Source: Halegenticoccus tardaugens (GTDB taxonomy: Archaea > Halobacteriota > Halobacteria > Halobacteriales > Haloferacaceae). Taken from it: a stretch of DNA of 64,000 nucleotides. Below, in pieces: positions 28,752 through 38,458 of this stretch. Under the pieces are notes generated by a model, which did no database searches, was not told the DNA's origin, and saw nothing but the letters and a program-made list of their open reading frames with translations. The stretch lies in assembly GCF_004116405.1 (NCBI RefSeq), contig NZ_SDIC01000001.1:62001-126000 (forward strand), written 5' to 3'. Made by a program: the position numbers and the translations under genes. Within the stretch, counting starts at the first letter, position 1, and each line of letters begins with the position of its first letter.

Positions 28752-30827
28752 ATGGACCCGCGGGACGCGGAAGCGGCGTACGAGAGCGAGGTACTCGGTC
28801 GAACGACTCTCCCGGCGGCGTTCGAGGCGAGCGCCGAGCGGAACGCGAATCGCATCGCACAGCGGTACAAAGGGGGCGTGTACGACCGATCGATCGCCCC
28901 GAGCGTCGTGCCGAGAGCGCCCGACGGCGACTACGCCGACCTCTCGTACGCCGAGCTTCGCGGGATCGTCCGCTCCCTCGCGGCGGGCTTTCGCGATCTC
29001 GGACTCGACGCCGGCGACAGGGTGGGGATCCTCGCGAACACGCGGATGGAGTGGGCGCAGTGCGACCTCGCGGTCCTCGCCGCCGGCGGCGTCGTCACCA
29101 CGGTTTACACGTCCTCCTCCGAGCGACAGGTGCGGTACCTCCTCTCCGACGCCGGCGCGTCGGGCGTCGTCGTCGAGAACGCCGAATCGCTCCGCCGGGT
29201 GCTCGCCGTCGAGGACGACCTCGACCTCGACTTCGTCGTCGTGATGGACGACGTCGCCGACGGGAGCGACGTCGCGGGGGCGCTGTGCGACCGCGACGAC
29301 GTCCTCTCGCTCGCCGACCTGCACGCCCGCGGCGAGGCGGCGTTCGACGAGGCCGCCCACGAGTCGTGGCTCGCGGCCCGCGACCCCGACGACCTCGCGA
29401 GCCTCGTCTACACCTCCGGCACCACCGGGCGGCCGAAGGGCGTCCGCCTCTCGCACTGGAACTTCAAGTCGAACGTCGACGGGTGTTACCGCCGGTTCGG
29501 TCCCCGCCGGAAGCGGGGCGACGCGCCGGCCATCGGCCCGCGCGCGACGACGCTGTCGTTCCTCCCGCTCGCGCACGTCTTCGAGCGGCTGGCGGGACAC
29601 TTTCTCATGTTCGCCGCCGGGTCGACGGTCGCGTACGCCGAGAGCCCCGACACCCTCCGCGAGGACTTCCGACTCGTCCGCCCCACCGTGGCGACGAGCG
29701 TCCCCCGGGTCTACGAGAAGCTGTACGACGCCATCCGTGAGCAGGCGAGCGAGTCGCCCGCGAAGGAGCGGATCTTCGAGTGGGCGGTCGGCGTCGGGCG
29801 CGCGTACCACGAGGAGCCGTCGCCGGGGCCGCTGCTGTCCGCGAAACACCGCCTCGCGGATCGGCTCGTCTTCTCGCAGGTCCGCGAGGCGCTCGGCGGG
29901 CGGATCGACTTCCTCATAAGCGGCGGCGGGAGCCTCTCGCCGGAGCTGTGTGCGCTGTACCACGGCATGGGCGTCCCCGTGTTGGAGGGGTACGGACTCA
30001 CCGAGACCGCGCCGGTCGTGTCGGCCAATCCGCCGGACGCGCCGAAGGTCGGCACGATCGGCCCGCCGCTCGTCGACGTCGAGGTCGCGGTCGACGAGGC
30101 GGTCGTCGGCGACGGGGTCGAGGCGGCCGACGGGCGGGTCGGCGAACTGCTCGTCCGGGGGCCGAACGTCACCGACGGCTACTGGAATCGCCCCGAGGAG
30201 ACGGCCGCGGCCTTCGTCGACGAGATCCCGGCCGACGGCCTCCGGGGCGTCGGTTCGGTGGCGGACGGTTCGACGGCGGACGATTCGACGGAAGCCGCAC
30301 GCCGGTCGCGGGATCGATCCGGACGCTGGTTCCGGACGGGGGACGTCGTCGAACTCCGGTCGGACGGTTACCTCGAATTCCGCGAGCGCGCGAAGCAACT
30401 CGTCGTGCTCTCGACCGGGAAGAACGTCGCGCCCGCGCCGATCGAGGGATCGTTCGCCGCGAACCCGCTCGTCGAGCAGTGCATGGTGCTCGGCGACGGC
30501 AGAAAGTTCGTCAGCGCGCTCCTCGTGCCGAACGTCGACGCCGTCCGCGAGTGGGCCGCGCGGGAGGGGATCGACCTCCCCGACGACCCGGCGGCGCTCT
30601 GTCGCGACGAGCGCGTCCGCGAGCGAATCGGACGGGAGGTCGACCGCGTCAACGAGTCGTTCGAACCGCACGAGCGGATCAAGCGGTTCCGGCTCCTGCC
30701 CGAACCGTTCTCCGAGGAGAACGGCCTCCTCACGCCGACGATGAAAGTGAAGCGCCGGCACGTGCTCGATCGCTACGCCGACGAGGTGGACGTGCTCTAT
30801 CGAGGACGAACGCAGGAGAACCGGTAG
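28752..30827 (+). CDS. Long-chain acyl-CoA synthetase
   Basis: A 691-residue AMP-forming ligase. The adenylate-binding loop YTSGTTGRPKG lies near residue 220, the second motif GYGLTETAPVV near 412-422, and FRTGDVVEL followed by KNVAPAPIE closes the active site. The size and the FRERAKQLVVLSTGKNV block are those of FadD/ACSL-type enzymes that activate fatty acids for degradation or lipid synthesis. An acidic, low-complexity insert (about 495-520, rich in Ser, Asp and Ala) precedes the TGD motif and is probably a halophilic surface loop. The next genes, AOR and a thiolase, also act on organic acids. Confidence 0.92.
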   Translation: MDPRDAEAAYESEVLGRTTLPAAFEASAERNANRIAQRYKGGVYDRSIAPSVVPRAPDGDYADLSYAELRGIVRSLAAGFRDLGLDAGDRVGILANTRMEWAQCDLAVLAAGGVVTTVYTSSSERQVRYLLSDAGASGVVVENAESLRRVLAVEDDLDLDFVVVMDDVADGSDVAGALCDRDDVLSLADLHARGEAAFDEAAHESWLAARDPDDLASLVYTSGTTGRPKGVRLSHWNFKSNVDGCYRRFGPRRKRGDAPAIGPRATTLSFLPLAHVFERLAGHFLMFAAGSTVAYAESPDTLREDFRLVRPTVATSVPRVYEKLYDAIREQASESPAKERIFEWAVGVGRAYHEEPSPGPLLSAKHRLADRLVFSQVREALGGRIDFLISGGGSLSPELCALYHGMGVPVLEGYGLTETAPVVSANPPDAPKVGTIGPPLVDVEVAVDEAVVGDGVEAADGRVGELLVRGPNVTDGYWNRPEETAAAFVDEIPADGLRGVGSVADGSTADDSTEAARRSRDRSGRWFRTGDVVELRSDGYLEFRERAKQLVVLSTGKNVAPAPIEGSFAANPLVEQCMVLGDGRKFVSALLVPNVDAVREWAAREGIDLPDDPAALCRDERVRERIGREVDRVNESFEPHERIKRFRLLPEPFSEENGLLTPTMKVKRRHVLDRYADEVDVLYRGRTQENR

Positions 30828-30877
30828 CGCGCGGAACGTACATCAACGTTTATTCGGGTGACGCGAGAAGCGTAGGC

Positions 30878-32554
30878 ATGAAGCGCGCACCGGGACCGCT
30901 GCTCGCGGTCGACGTCGGCGAGCGGACGGCACGAACCGAGGAGATCGACGACGTGCTCGACTCGTTCATCGGCGGACGCGGCGTCGGCACGAAACTGGCG
31001 CACGACCGCATCCCCTCCGACGCCGACCCGTTCGGGCCGGAAAACGGCGTCGTGTTCGCCACTGGCCCGATGCAGTTCTCGCAGATGAGCTTCACGGGGC
31101 GGATGAGCGCGACGGGGCTCTCGCCGCTCACGAACGGGTTGCTCTCGGCGAACGCGGGCGGCTTCCTCTCGCGGCACTTCACCGGCGCGGGGTACGGCGC
31201 CGTCGAGATCGCGGGCGCGAGCGACGACCTCATCGCGGTTCACGTGACGGACGAGGGAGCGACGTTCGAACCGGTGCCGGAACTCGCGGGCGCGACCGTC
31301 TCCGAGGTGTCCGCGTACATGGAGGCCGAACACGGGTTCGGGGAGGACCGGATCGCCTGCGTCGGCCCGGCCGGCGAGAATCGGGTTCGGTTCGCGTCGA
31401 TCATGACGACGGAACACCGCGCGTTCGGCCGCGGCGGCCTCGGGGCGGTGCTCGGCGCGAAGAACGTCAAGGCGGTGACGTTCGCCGGCGACGCCGATCG
31501 CTCGGTCGAGATCCCGGATATCTCCGCGGATATCCACCGCGAGGCGGCGACGCGCGACCACCCGATGAAGAAGGCGGGCACGACGAGCGTCACGGAGTAC
31601 GCGAACCACGTCGGTGCGCTGCCGACGCGGTACTTCTCCGAACTGGAGTTCGAGGGCGTCGAGGGGATAAGCGGCGACCGCGTCGCGGAGAAGAAGTACC
31701 GCAAGGGGACGTGTTCGTCCTGCGCGTTCGCCTGCAAGCTGCCGACGAAGGACGAGGAGAGCGGCCTCGAAACCGAGGGGCCGGAGTACGAGACGGTGAT
31801 GTCGTTCGGGTCGAACTCGGGCGTCGACGACATCGTCTCGGTGATGAAGTCGAACGACCTCTGCGACGAACTCGGGATGGACACGATCTCCTGCGGCGAC
31901 GTCGTCGCCGCGTACCTCGCCAGCGAGGACGCCTTCGGTGACTCCGAGTTGATCCACGAGACGGTCGAGAAGATCGCCCGCCGCGAGGGGATCGGCGACG
32001 CGCTCGCGGAGGGGATCGACCGGTGTCACGAGGAACTGGGCGTCGAAAACTGGACGGCGAAGGGGATGGAGTTCCCCGCACACGACGGGCGAACGCTCAA
32101 CGGGCAGGGCCTGTCGTTCGCCACGTCGAACCGCGGCGCGGACCACATGTACGCCGAGTTCTACTCGAAGGAGTACCCGCTCGTGAGCAAGGACGAGGCG
32201 GTCGACCCCGACGGGCTAGAGGGGAAAGCGCCGATGGTCGTAGAAAAGGAGAACCGAAACGCGGTGCTCGACAGCGCCGTCGTCTGCAAGTTCTCCCGGG
32301 ACTTCGTCGACGACGACCGACTGGCGACGCTGCTCGACGCCGAGTACGACGACCTCCTCGCGGTCGGCGCGCGGATCGTCGAACTCGAACGCGCGTTCAA
32401 CAACCGCCGGGGGTTCGACCGCGAGGACGACGCCGTCCCCTACGAGCTTCCCGGGTTCGACGAGGCGCTCGACGAGTACTACGAGGCGCGCGGCTGGAAT
32501 CCCGACGGGACCGTCCCGGAGGGGGGCGCCGAAACGGCGAGCGCGGACGACTGA
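30878..32554 (+). CDS. Tungsten-dependent aldehyde ferredoxin oxidoreductase
   Basis: A 558-residue enzyme that oxidises aldehydes to acids with ferredoxin as partner. Signatures include FIGGRGVGTKLAHD and the AOR N-terminal domain (GPMQFSQMSFTGRMSATGLSP cut here for length), with AGYGAVEIAGAS. The [4Fe-4S] ligands are in CSSCAFAC near residue 285, with the fourth Cys in MDTISCGD. Tungsten-bispterin contacts lie in FPAHDGR and the GLSFATSNRGADH region. The start at 30878 follows a TATA-like GTTTATTC at about 30849-30856. Its stop codon falls inside the first unit of repeat tract B. Confidence 0.93.
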   Translation: MKRAPGPLLAVDVGERTARTEEIDDVLDSFIGGRGVGTKLAHDRIPSDADPFGPENGVVFATGPMQFSQMSFTGRMSATGLSPLTNGLLSANAGGFLSRHFTGAGYGAVEIAGASDDLIAVHVTDEGATFEPVPELAGATVSEVSAYMEAEHGFGEDRIACVGPAGENRVRFASIMTTEHRAFGRGGLGAVLGAKNVKAVTFAGDADRSVEIPDISADIHREAATRDHPMKKAGTTSVTEYANHVGALPTRYFSELEFEGVEGISGDRVAEKKYRKGTCSSCAFACKLPTKDEESGLETEGPEYETVMSFGSNSGVDDIVSVMKSNDLCDELGMDTISCGDVVAAYLASEDAFGDSELIHETVEKIARREGIGDALAEGIDRCHEELGVENWTAKGMEFPAHDGRTLNGQGLSFATSNRGADHMYAEFYSKEYPLVSKDEAVDPDGLEGKAPMVVEKENRNAVLDSAVVCKFSRDFVDDDRLATLLDAEYDDLLAVGARIVELERAFNNRRGFDREDDAVPYELPGFDEALDEYYEARGWNPDGTVPEGGAETASADD

Positions 32555-32651
32555 GCGGTCGTCACCGCGAGGGTGGAACGACTAAGCGGTCGTCATCGCG
32601 CAGGTGAGACGACTGAGCGGCAGTCGCCGCGAAGGTGGGGACGATTCCGGC
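32536..32651 (+). repeat. 31-nt direct tandem repeats, tract B
   Basis: Three 31-nt units start at 32536, 32567 and 32598, with a partial unit from 32629. They share with tract A the GCG opening, AGGT at unit positions 5-8, GACTGAGCG at 14-22 and GTCG at 26-29, all in the same register. The first unit includes the TGA stop of the AOR gene, so the repeat begins within coding sequence and extends into the gap. Confidence 0.88.
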
Positions 32652-32688
32652 GTCGCGGACGGTTCGGGATTCGAGGTCGTTCGAAACG

Positions 32689-33324
32689 TCAGCACACCGT
32701 CTCGCGGATGAGCACCGCGGTCGCCCGTCGGAGACGCTCGGAGACCGCCTGTCCCGAGACGCCCAGTTGCTCCGCCAACTCGTCCTGCGAGATCTCCCGC
32801 GGGACGGCGTAGTATCCCTCCTCGTACGCCAACTTCAGCGTCTGGAGCTGACACTCGGAGAGGCCCCGCGACGCGTCGGTCCGGTCCGTCGAGAGCACGC
32901 GGCGAAGCTGGAACGTGAAGTCGTTCTCTCGGCAGAAGTCGGCGTACCGCGTGAGGCTATCCCGGTCGGGAAACCGCATCTGTACGTCCCACCCGTCTCC
33001 CGACCTGACCGCCGAGGTCAGGACGAGACCGAGTTCGCCCCAGATCGGGTACGTCGTGGGCATCGAGTCGGATTCGGCCAGCTCGATCCGGTACAGCCGC
33101 CGGTCGGGCAGGTCGGCGATGACCATCGGATCCGCGACCGTTTCGCTCCGCCCGATTTCGCTCTCGAAGCGGCCGAAGTCGCCGCCCCACGCCCAGAGAA
33201 ACATGCACACGTTCCCGGTGCCGGTGGTGGTGAACTGTTCTACTTCCAGTTTCATCTCCGGAACGCTCGCGAGTACCTCCCGCGTGCTCGGCGCTTCGAG
33301 GTAGAAATCCGCCGTGATGCCCAT
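32689..33324 (-). CDS. Bat-type HTH transcriptional regulator (HTH_10), second copy
   Basis: A 211-residue protein with the same plan as the one at 22350-23027: a beta-rich sensor half ([16 protein letters not shown]) and a C-terminal HTH_10 domain ([42 protein letters not shown]). The very short C-terminus ends in Cys. It could control the neighbouring thiolase or AOR genes, but no operator is obvious. It is convergent with the AOR gene across repeat tract B. Confidence 0.86.
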   Translation of the reverse strand: MGITADFYLEAPSTREVLASVPEMKLEVEQFTTTGTGNVCMFLWAWGGDFGRFESEIGRSETVADPMVIADLPDRRLYRIELAESDSMPTTYPIWGELGLVLTSAVRSGDGWDVQMRFPDRDSLTRYADFCRENDFTFQLRRVLSTDRTDASRGLSECQLQTLKLAYEEGYYAVPREISQDELAEQLGVSGQAVSERLRRATAVLIRETVC

Positions 33325-33391
33325 CGTGGGCGGGGTTGGCGATCGGCGGCCAAAACGGTTCCGTCGAGACGGACGACTTCGGACCGCGGCG

Positions 33392-34525
33392 TCACCGCGA
33401 GAGTTCGATCGCCGCCCCCTGCCCGAAGCCGACGCACAGCGTCGCCAGCCCGCGTTCCGCGTCCCGTTCGATCAGTTCGTGGACGAGGGTCACCGGCAGG
33501 CGCGCGCCGCTCGCGCCCAGCGGGTGGCCGAGGGCGATGGCCCCGCCGTTGACGTTGAACTTCTCGTCCGGCACGCCGAGCTCCCGCTGGCTGTAGAGCG
33601 CCTGGCTGGCGAACGCCTCGTTCAGCTCGACGAGGTCGTAGTCGTCGATCGAGCGGCCGTTCTTCGTGAGCAGGTTCCGCGTCGCCGGCACCGGACCGAT
33701 GCCCATGACCGTCGGGTCGACGCCCGCGACGGCGTTCATCCCGACCTCCGCCATGACGTCGAGGCCGTGCTCCTCGGCGAACTCGCGGCTCGTGACGAGG
33801 AGTGCGGCCGCGCCGTCGGAGATCTGCGAGGAGTTGCCGGCCGTGACGGACCCGTCGCCGGTGAACGCCGGCGGGAGCCCGGCGAGCGCGTCGAGGGACG
33901 TGTCGCGCCGGACGCCCTCGTCCTCCGTCACCGTCCCCTCGTCGGTCTCGATCGGGACGATCTGCTCGTCGAACCGCCCCTCGTCGGTCGCCTCGGCGGC
34001 GCGTCGGTGGCTCCGGAGCGCGTACTCGTCCATCTCCTCGCGGGGGACGTCGTACTCCTCCGCGACCTTCTCGGCGGTCATCCCCATCTGGAGCTGGAAG
34101 ACGTTGTACTCCTCGGAGAGCTGCGGGTGGAGGTGCTGGTAGGAGTCGCCGTCCATCGGCACGCGGGACATGTTCTCGACGCCGCCCGCGATGACGCACT
34201 CGCGGTTGCCGGCGGCGATCGCGTCGCTCGCGCCCATGAGCGCCTGCATCGACGAGGCGCACCACCGGTTGATCGTCGTCGCCGGCACCGACTCGCCGAG
34301 GTCGGAGAGGAGCGAAATGACGCGGGCGACGTTGTTGTCCTGCTCGCCGCGCTGCTGGGCGCAGCCCCACATCAGGTCCTCGACCTCGTCGCTGCCGAGG
34401 CCGGTTTCGGCGAGGATCTCGTTTATGAGGGCGATCGAGAGGTCCTCTCCGCGGACGTCGGCGAAGACGCCGCCGCCCTTCCCCTGCGGGGTCCGGTACG
34501 CCTTCGCGATGACTGGCGTTGGCAT
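33392..34525 (-). CDS. Thiolase (acetyl-CoA acyltransferase)
   Basis: A 377-residue thiolase with all catalytic residues: Cys89 in [11 protein letters not shown], His334 in [10 protein letters not shown] and Cys364 in [10 protein letters not shown]. It has the complete two-domain length and lacks the insertions of SCP2-type thiolases, so it should carry out degradative cleavage or biosynthetic condensation of acyl-CoA. Together with the acyl-CoA synthetase at 28752 it suggests a local fatty-acid theme, but the genes are not in one operon. Confidence 0.94.
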   Translation of the reverse strand: MPTPVIAKAYRTPQGKGGGVFADVRGEDLSIALINEILAETGLGSDEVEDLMWGCAQQRGEQDNNVARVISLLSDLGESVPATTINRWCASSMQALMGASDAIAAGNRECVIAGGVENMSRVPMDGDSYQHLHPQLSEEYNVFQLQMGMTAEKVAEEYDVPREEMDEYALRSHRRAAEATDEGRFDEQIVPIETDEGTVTEDEGVRRDTSLDALAGLPPAFTGDGSVTAGNSSQISDGAAALLVTSREFAEEHGLDVMAEVGMNAVAGVDPTVMGIGPVPATRNLLTKNGRSIDDYDLVELNEAFASQALYSQRELGVPDEKFNVNGGAIALGHPLGASGARLPVTLVHELIERDAERGLATLCVGFGQGAAIELSR

Positions 34526-34610
34526 GTCTCACCCTCGGGGTGCCACGGTGATAAATCCGGGAGAACCCGGCGTCCCGAGCCGGGAGTTTACGTTCGGCGT
34601 CGGGTCCGGG

Positions 34611-36362
34611 TCAGAACCCGATCGCCTGTCCGTCGCGCCGCGGCTCCGATCCGCCGATCAGCGTTCCGTCCTCGTTGCGATAGATGAGTTGCCCGCCCCC
34701 GTAGTGACCGACGTCCGGTTCGAAGTACTCCGATTCGGGTATCACCTCGTGTCCGCGCGAACGCAGGTTCTCGACGGTTTCGTCGGAGATTCGGCTGGTT
34801 TCGAGCGTGACGTCGCGCTCCTCGATGAAGCGAAAGCGCGGCGCGTCGAGCGCCGCCTGGGGGTTGAGCCCCGAGTCGATCAGGTTCGCCACGACCTGCA
34901 CGTGTCCCTGCGGTTGCATGTCCCCTCCCATCACGCCGAAGGAAGCGCGGAACTCTCCGTCCTCGGCGAGCATGGCGGGGATGAGGGTGTGGTACGGTCG
35001 CTTCCTCGGTTCGAGCGCGTTCGCGTCGTCGGGGTCGAGGCTGAACGAGACCCCCCGATTCTGGAGGGGAAACCCACCGACGACGAGTCCGCTGCCGAAG
35101 GGCGAGTACCCGCTGTTGATGAGCGAAACGGCGTTGCCGTCGCCGTCGACGACCGCGAGATACACCGTGTCGCTAGCCTCGCCCGCCCGCGGTTCGTACG
35201 CGCCGACCTCGGAGCCGATCTCGGTCGCGCGCCGCGCCCCGTACTCCGGAGAGAGCATGGTGTCGAGCGGGACGTCGACCACCTCGGGATCGCTGACGTA
35301 CTCGTACGCGTCGGCGAACGCGATCTTCATCGCCTCGATGAGGTGGTGCAGCCGCTCCGGATCGGTCGGGTCCACCGGAATGTCGAAGTTTTCGACGATG
35401 TTGAGCGCCTGAAGGGCCACGACGCCCTGCGCGTTCGGCGGATGTTCGAGTACCTCCGTACCGCGGTACTCGGTGCTTATCGGGTCGTCCCACGTGCTCT
35501 CGTGAGCGGCGAGGTCCGAGAGTTCGAGTACCCCGTCGTGGTTCTGGACGACTTCGACGACTTCCGCGCCCAGGTCGCCGCCGTAGAACGTTTCGATCCC
35601 CTCCGACGCGATCCGTTCGAGCGAGTCGGCGAACGCCGGATTCGCGAACACCTGCTCCGCGTGCGGGGGTTCTCCGTCGACGAGAAACGTTTCGGCGAAC
35701 CCTTCAAATTGCCTGACTCGCGGGGCGGCGGCCTCCTGCTGCGCGGCGACGTACTCCGAGATCGGGAACCCGTCCCGCGCGTACTCGATTGCCGGCTGGA
35801 GGTGATCCGCCAATTCGAAGTTTCCGTAGCGTTTGATAAGCTGACAGAAGCCGTCCAGCGCGCCGGGGACGGTGACGGGGAGACCGCCCTCCTGCGGTAC
35901 CACCGGTTCGCCGTCCTCGGTTTCGTCGGTTCGCTCGCGATACGTCTCGATATCTGCCGCCTCCGGGGCGCGCCCGCTCCCGTTGAGCGCTTTGTACTCG
36001 CCGTCGAAGTGGGTGAGCGCGAACATGTCCCCGCCGATGCTGGTCATCTGCGGCTCGACGAGGTTCAGCATCAGCGCGGTGGCGACCGCCGCGTCGGCCG
36101 CGTTGCCCCCGTCGCGGAGCGTCTGCACCCCCACCTGCGCCGCGAGCGGGTGGCTCGTCGCGACCATGCCGTTTTTCACCATGACGGCCGACCGTCGGCT
36201 GCTGAACTGCCACGGATAGTCGAATTCGGGTCCCGCTTCGGTGCCGCCGTCGGCATCACCTTCCGCCGATTCCTGCGTTGTGCCCGCAGCTCTCGAACCG
36301 ACGGTTCCCGCGGCGGTTGCTGCGACCCCGAGTTGCTTCATGAATGCGCGACGGTTTGACAT
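34611..36362 (-). CDS. ggt: Gamma-glutamyltransferase, Tat-exported
   Basis: A 583-residue Ntn-hydrolase precursor that matures by self-cleavage. The N-terminus has a twin-arginine signal (SNRRAFMKQLG then an Ala/Thr-rich stretch), so it is exported. The nucleophile is Thr399 in DTVYLAVVDGDGNAVS; in classical GGTs the motif begins Thr-Thr-His, and here the second Thr and the His are replaced by Val and Tyr. GGDMFALTHFDGEYKALNGSGRAP cut short as NGSGRAP is present in the large subunit, and GYSPFGSG in the small one. It cleaves gamma-glutamyl amides; haloarchaea contain gamma-glutamylcysteine, a likely substrate. The upstream gap is AT-rich with a TTTATTAG TATA candidate. Confidence 0.92.
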   Translation of the reverse strand: MSNRRAFMKQLGVAATAAGTVGSRAAGTTQESAEGDADGGTEAGPEFDYPWQFSSRRSAVMVKNGMVATSHPLAAQVGVQTLRDGGNAADAAVATALMLNLVEPQMTSIGGDMFALTHFDGEYKALNGSGRAPEAADIETYRERTDETEDGEPVVPQEGGLPVTVPGALDGFCQLIKRYGNFELADHLQPAIEYARDGFPISEYVAAQQEAAAPRVRQFEGFAETFLVDGEPPHAEQVFANPAFADSLERIASEGIETFYGGDLGAEVVEVVQNHDGVLELSDLAAHESTWDDPISTEYRGTEVLEHPPNAQGVVALQALNIVENFDIPVDPTDPERLHHLIEAMKIAFADAYEYVSDPEVVDVPLDTMLSPEYGARRATEIGSEVGAYEPRAGEASDTVYLAVVDGDGNAVSLINSGYSPFGSGLVVGGFPLQNRGVSFSLDPDDANALEPRKRPYHTLIPAMLAEDGEFRASFGVMGGDMQPQGHVQVVANLIDSGLNPQAALDAPRFRFIEERDVTLETSRISDETVENLRSRGHEVIPESEYFEPDVGHYGGGQLIYRNEDGTLIGGSEPRRDGQAIGF

Positions 36363-36479
36363 GGATTAGAATAGCACAATTACTCTAATAAACTTCATCA
36401 AATAGGAAATAAAAGCGTGGGGAAGACAAGTAAAATTTTCTGACAAACCCGCGTGATCGCGGTGACGGCATCGGTCCCC

Positions 36480-36596
36480 TTACGCGTCGAACAGCTCCGG
36501 CGCGACGTCGGCGGAGGCGTGCTGTCGGGGTTCGACCGTCGTCGAAAGCGCGGGGGATCGCTCGGTCGTCGTCCGCTCCCCGGATCGCTCAGTCAT
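36480..36596 (-). CDS. 38-residue ORF coupled to nirA
   Basis: A small ORF whose ATG lies inside the last codons of nirA (overlap ATGACTGA, 8 nt, the same overlap as between the transporter and mobA in this cluster). The peptide starts MTERSGERTTTERS and ends DVAPELFDA, is hydrophilic and Thr/Glu/Arg-rich. I do not recognise it. The tight coupling supports translation; the short length and lack of known family keep confidence moderate. Confidence 0.5.
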   Translation of the reverse strand: MTERSGERTTTERSPALSTTVEPRQHASADVAPELFDA

Positions 36597-38358
36597 CCGC
36601 GGACAGGGGCGTGCCGTCCGGCGCGGTCGGCGCGGGGCTCTCGCCCTCGGCGAAGGGGTACCACGACTGCTTCGCGTCCTCCATCCACGGGTCCTCGTAG
36701 GTCGTCTCCTCGGGTTCGCACAGCTCGATCAGCGGCTCCGTTCCCGTCTCCGCGACCCACTCGCGGAAGGGCTGTCCCTCCTGGCGGTGGGCGGCGAACG
36801 CCTCTAGCAGGTTCCTGACCGCGCCCGGCACCTCGTCGGCGGGGACGCGCTGGCGGACCCACTCGACGAACGTCGGCTCCTCGCCGATCCCGCCGCCGAC
36901 GCCGACGTCCATCGCCTCGACCATCCGCCCGTCCTTCCGGGCGCGCATCCCCATGAGACCGATGTCGGCCGTGTTCGACTGGCCGCAGTCGGCCGTGCAG
37001 CCGGAAAAGTGCATCGTGACGCTCTCCACGTCCGACGGAAGCTCGACGTTGTCGCGGAACCATCGGAGCATCCGGGCCATCCGCGCCTTCGTCTCCGTCA
37101 GCGCGAGCGGGCAGAACTCGGTGCCGGTGCACGCCATCGCCCCGCGCTGGAACGGGTTCGGCTCGGGGGTGTGTTTCTCCAGCAGCGGCTCCGCCAGCAG
37201 GTCGTCCACCCGCTCGGCCGGCACGTCCATCACGAGCGGGTTCTGCCGCCGGGTGAGCCGAACCTCGCCGGAGCCGTACTCGTCCGCGAGGTCGGCGAGT
37301 TCGATCGCGTCCGCGGCCGTGAGGCGGCCGACGGCGACGCTCAGGCCGACGTAGTAGCGCCCGTCCGCCTGTTCGTGCACGCCGACGTGGTCGGCCTTCC
37401 CCTCGGCCGGCGGTCGGCCCGCGTTGTACGTGTACTCCCCGCGCACGTCCTCGCCCGCGGTCCGGAGGTCGAAGTCGACGTACTCCGCGTCGAGAAGGTC
37501 GCGAATCTTTTCGGTTCCCCACTCGTCGACGAAAAAGCGGGTGCGGTTCTTCGCGCGTACCTCGCGGTTCCCGTGGTCGTGGTACAGCCGGACGAACCCC
37601 GCGACGACCTCGTAGGCCTCCTCGGGCGTGACGAACGCGTCGAGGCTCCGCGCCTTTCGGGGTTTGCGCCCGCCGAGCCCGCCGCCGACGCGGACGTTGA
37701 ACCCCGTCACCTCGTCGCCGTCGATCGTCTTTCTGGCGGGTTCGAGGCCCACGTCGTTGATCGAATCCTGCGCGCAGCCCTCCCGACAGCCCGTGACGCT
37801 GATGTTGAACTTCCGCGGCATGTTGCAGAGCGCGTCGTCGCCCCGCAGTTCCTCCTGAAATCGGTCGAGAAGGGGGAGCGTCTCCACCAGTTCGTGTTTG
37901 TCCTTGCCGGCGACGGGACAGCCGGAAATGTTGCGCATCGTGTCGCCGCCCGAAGAGCGCGTCGAGACGCCCGCGGACTCCAGTTTCTCCCAGACGGCCG
38001 GCACGTCCTCCAGCTTGATCCAGTGGAGCTGGACGGACTGGCGCGTCGTGAGGTCGATCCAGCCGTTTCCGAACTCCGGATTCGACGCCGGGCCGGTCGC
38101 GTAGTCGCGGGCGACCTCGCCGATGGCGCGGAGCTGTCCGGGGTCCAGCCGCCCGTTCGCGTTCGTGAGCCGCATCATGAAGTAGCTCTCCTGCCCGCCG
38201 CGCTGGTGGAACAGTCCCCAGAACTTGAATCGGGTGAACCACTTCTCGCGCTCGTCCGCCGGGATCGACTCCCACCCCTCCTCGGCGAACTCGACGATCC
38301 GTTCCCGCACCTCGTCGCCGTACAGCTCGTCCTTCCACCGCTCTTTCTTCTTCGACAT
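36589..38358 (-). CDS. nirA: Assimilatory ferredoxin-nitrite reductase
   Basis: A 589-residue siroheme enzyme reducing nitrite to ammonium. The [4Fe-4S]-siroheme ligands are Cys410 and Cys416 (CTGTEFC) and Cys454 and Cys458 (CTADC), the C-X5-C and C-X3-C pattern of the family. The two ferredoxin-like repeats are in order, each with an SGC block (ISGCPVAGKD and FSGCTADCG). Lys/Arg residues typical of nitrite over sulfite reductases are consistent with its place beside nitrate reductase and transporter, as in the nas cluster of Haloferax. The start at 38358 (MSKKKERWKDE) is fixed by the promoter palindrome upstream. Confidence 0.93.
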   Translation of the reverse strand: MSKKKERWKDELYGDEVRERIVEFAEEGWESIPADEREKWFTRFKFWGLFHQRGGQESYFMMRLTNANGRLDPGQLRAIGEVARDYATGPASNPEFGNGWIDLTTRQSVQLHWIKLEDVPAVWEKLESAGVSTRSSGGDTMRNISGCPVAGKDKHELVETLPLLDRFQEELRGDDALCNMPRKFNISVTGCREGCAQDSINDVGLEPARKTIDGDEVTGFNVRVGGGLGGRKPRKARSLDAFVTPEEAYEVVAGFVRLYHDHGNREVRAKNRTRFFVDEWGTEKIRDLLDAEYVDFDLRTAGEDVRGEYTYNAGRPPAEGKADHVGVHEQADGRYYVGLSVAVGRLTAADAIELADLADEYGSGEVRLTRRQNPLVMDVPAERVDDLLAEPLLEKHTPEPNPFQRGAMACTGTEFCPLALTETKARMARMLRWFRDNVELPSDVESVTMHFSGCTADCGQSNTADIGLMGMRARKDGRMVEAMDVGVGGGIGEEPTFVEWVRQRVPADEVPGAVRNLLEAFAAHRQEGQPFREWVAETGTEPLIELCEPEETTYEDPWMEDAKQSWYPFAEGESPAPTAPDGTPLSADD

Positions 38359-38368
38359 CACACCACCT

Positions 38369-38382
38369 CGAACGTACGTTCG
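38369..38382 (-). promoter_or_regulatory. 14-bp perfect palindrome in the nirA promoter
   Basis: CGAACGTACGTTCG reads the same on both strands and sits 11 nt upstream of the nirA ATG, directly downstream of a TATA-like CAAAAATAG (reverse strand, about 38384-38392). A regulator here would act at the transcript start. The nasA promoter has the related GAACGTTC. Confidence 0.7.
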
Positions 38383-38458
38383 TCTATTTTTGAACCGTAA
38401 TCGAATACGTGCATGGTGCAAATCACATTGAGTGCGTGTGATACGGACTAATATAATA

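Noticed and set aside
27501..30761. 1087 codons open upstream of serS
   Set aside because: The seryl-tRNA synthetase starts at 27500. The upstream part is antisense to the MBL hydrolase and acyl-CoA synthetase and has no family sequence.
36453..36818. 121-codon plus-strand frame over the nirA end
   Set aside because: Arg/Pro/Ser-rich shadow of nirA. The 38-codon ORF on the other strand, coupled to nirA, is more credible.
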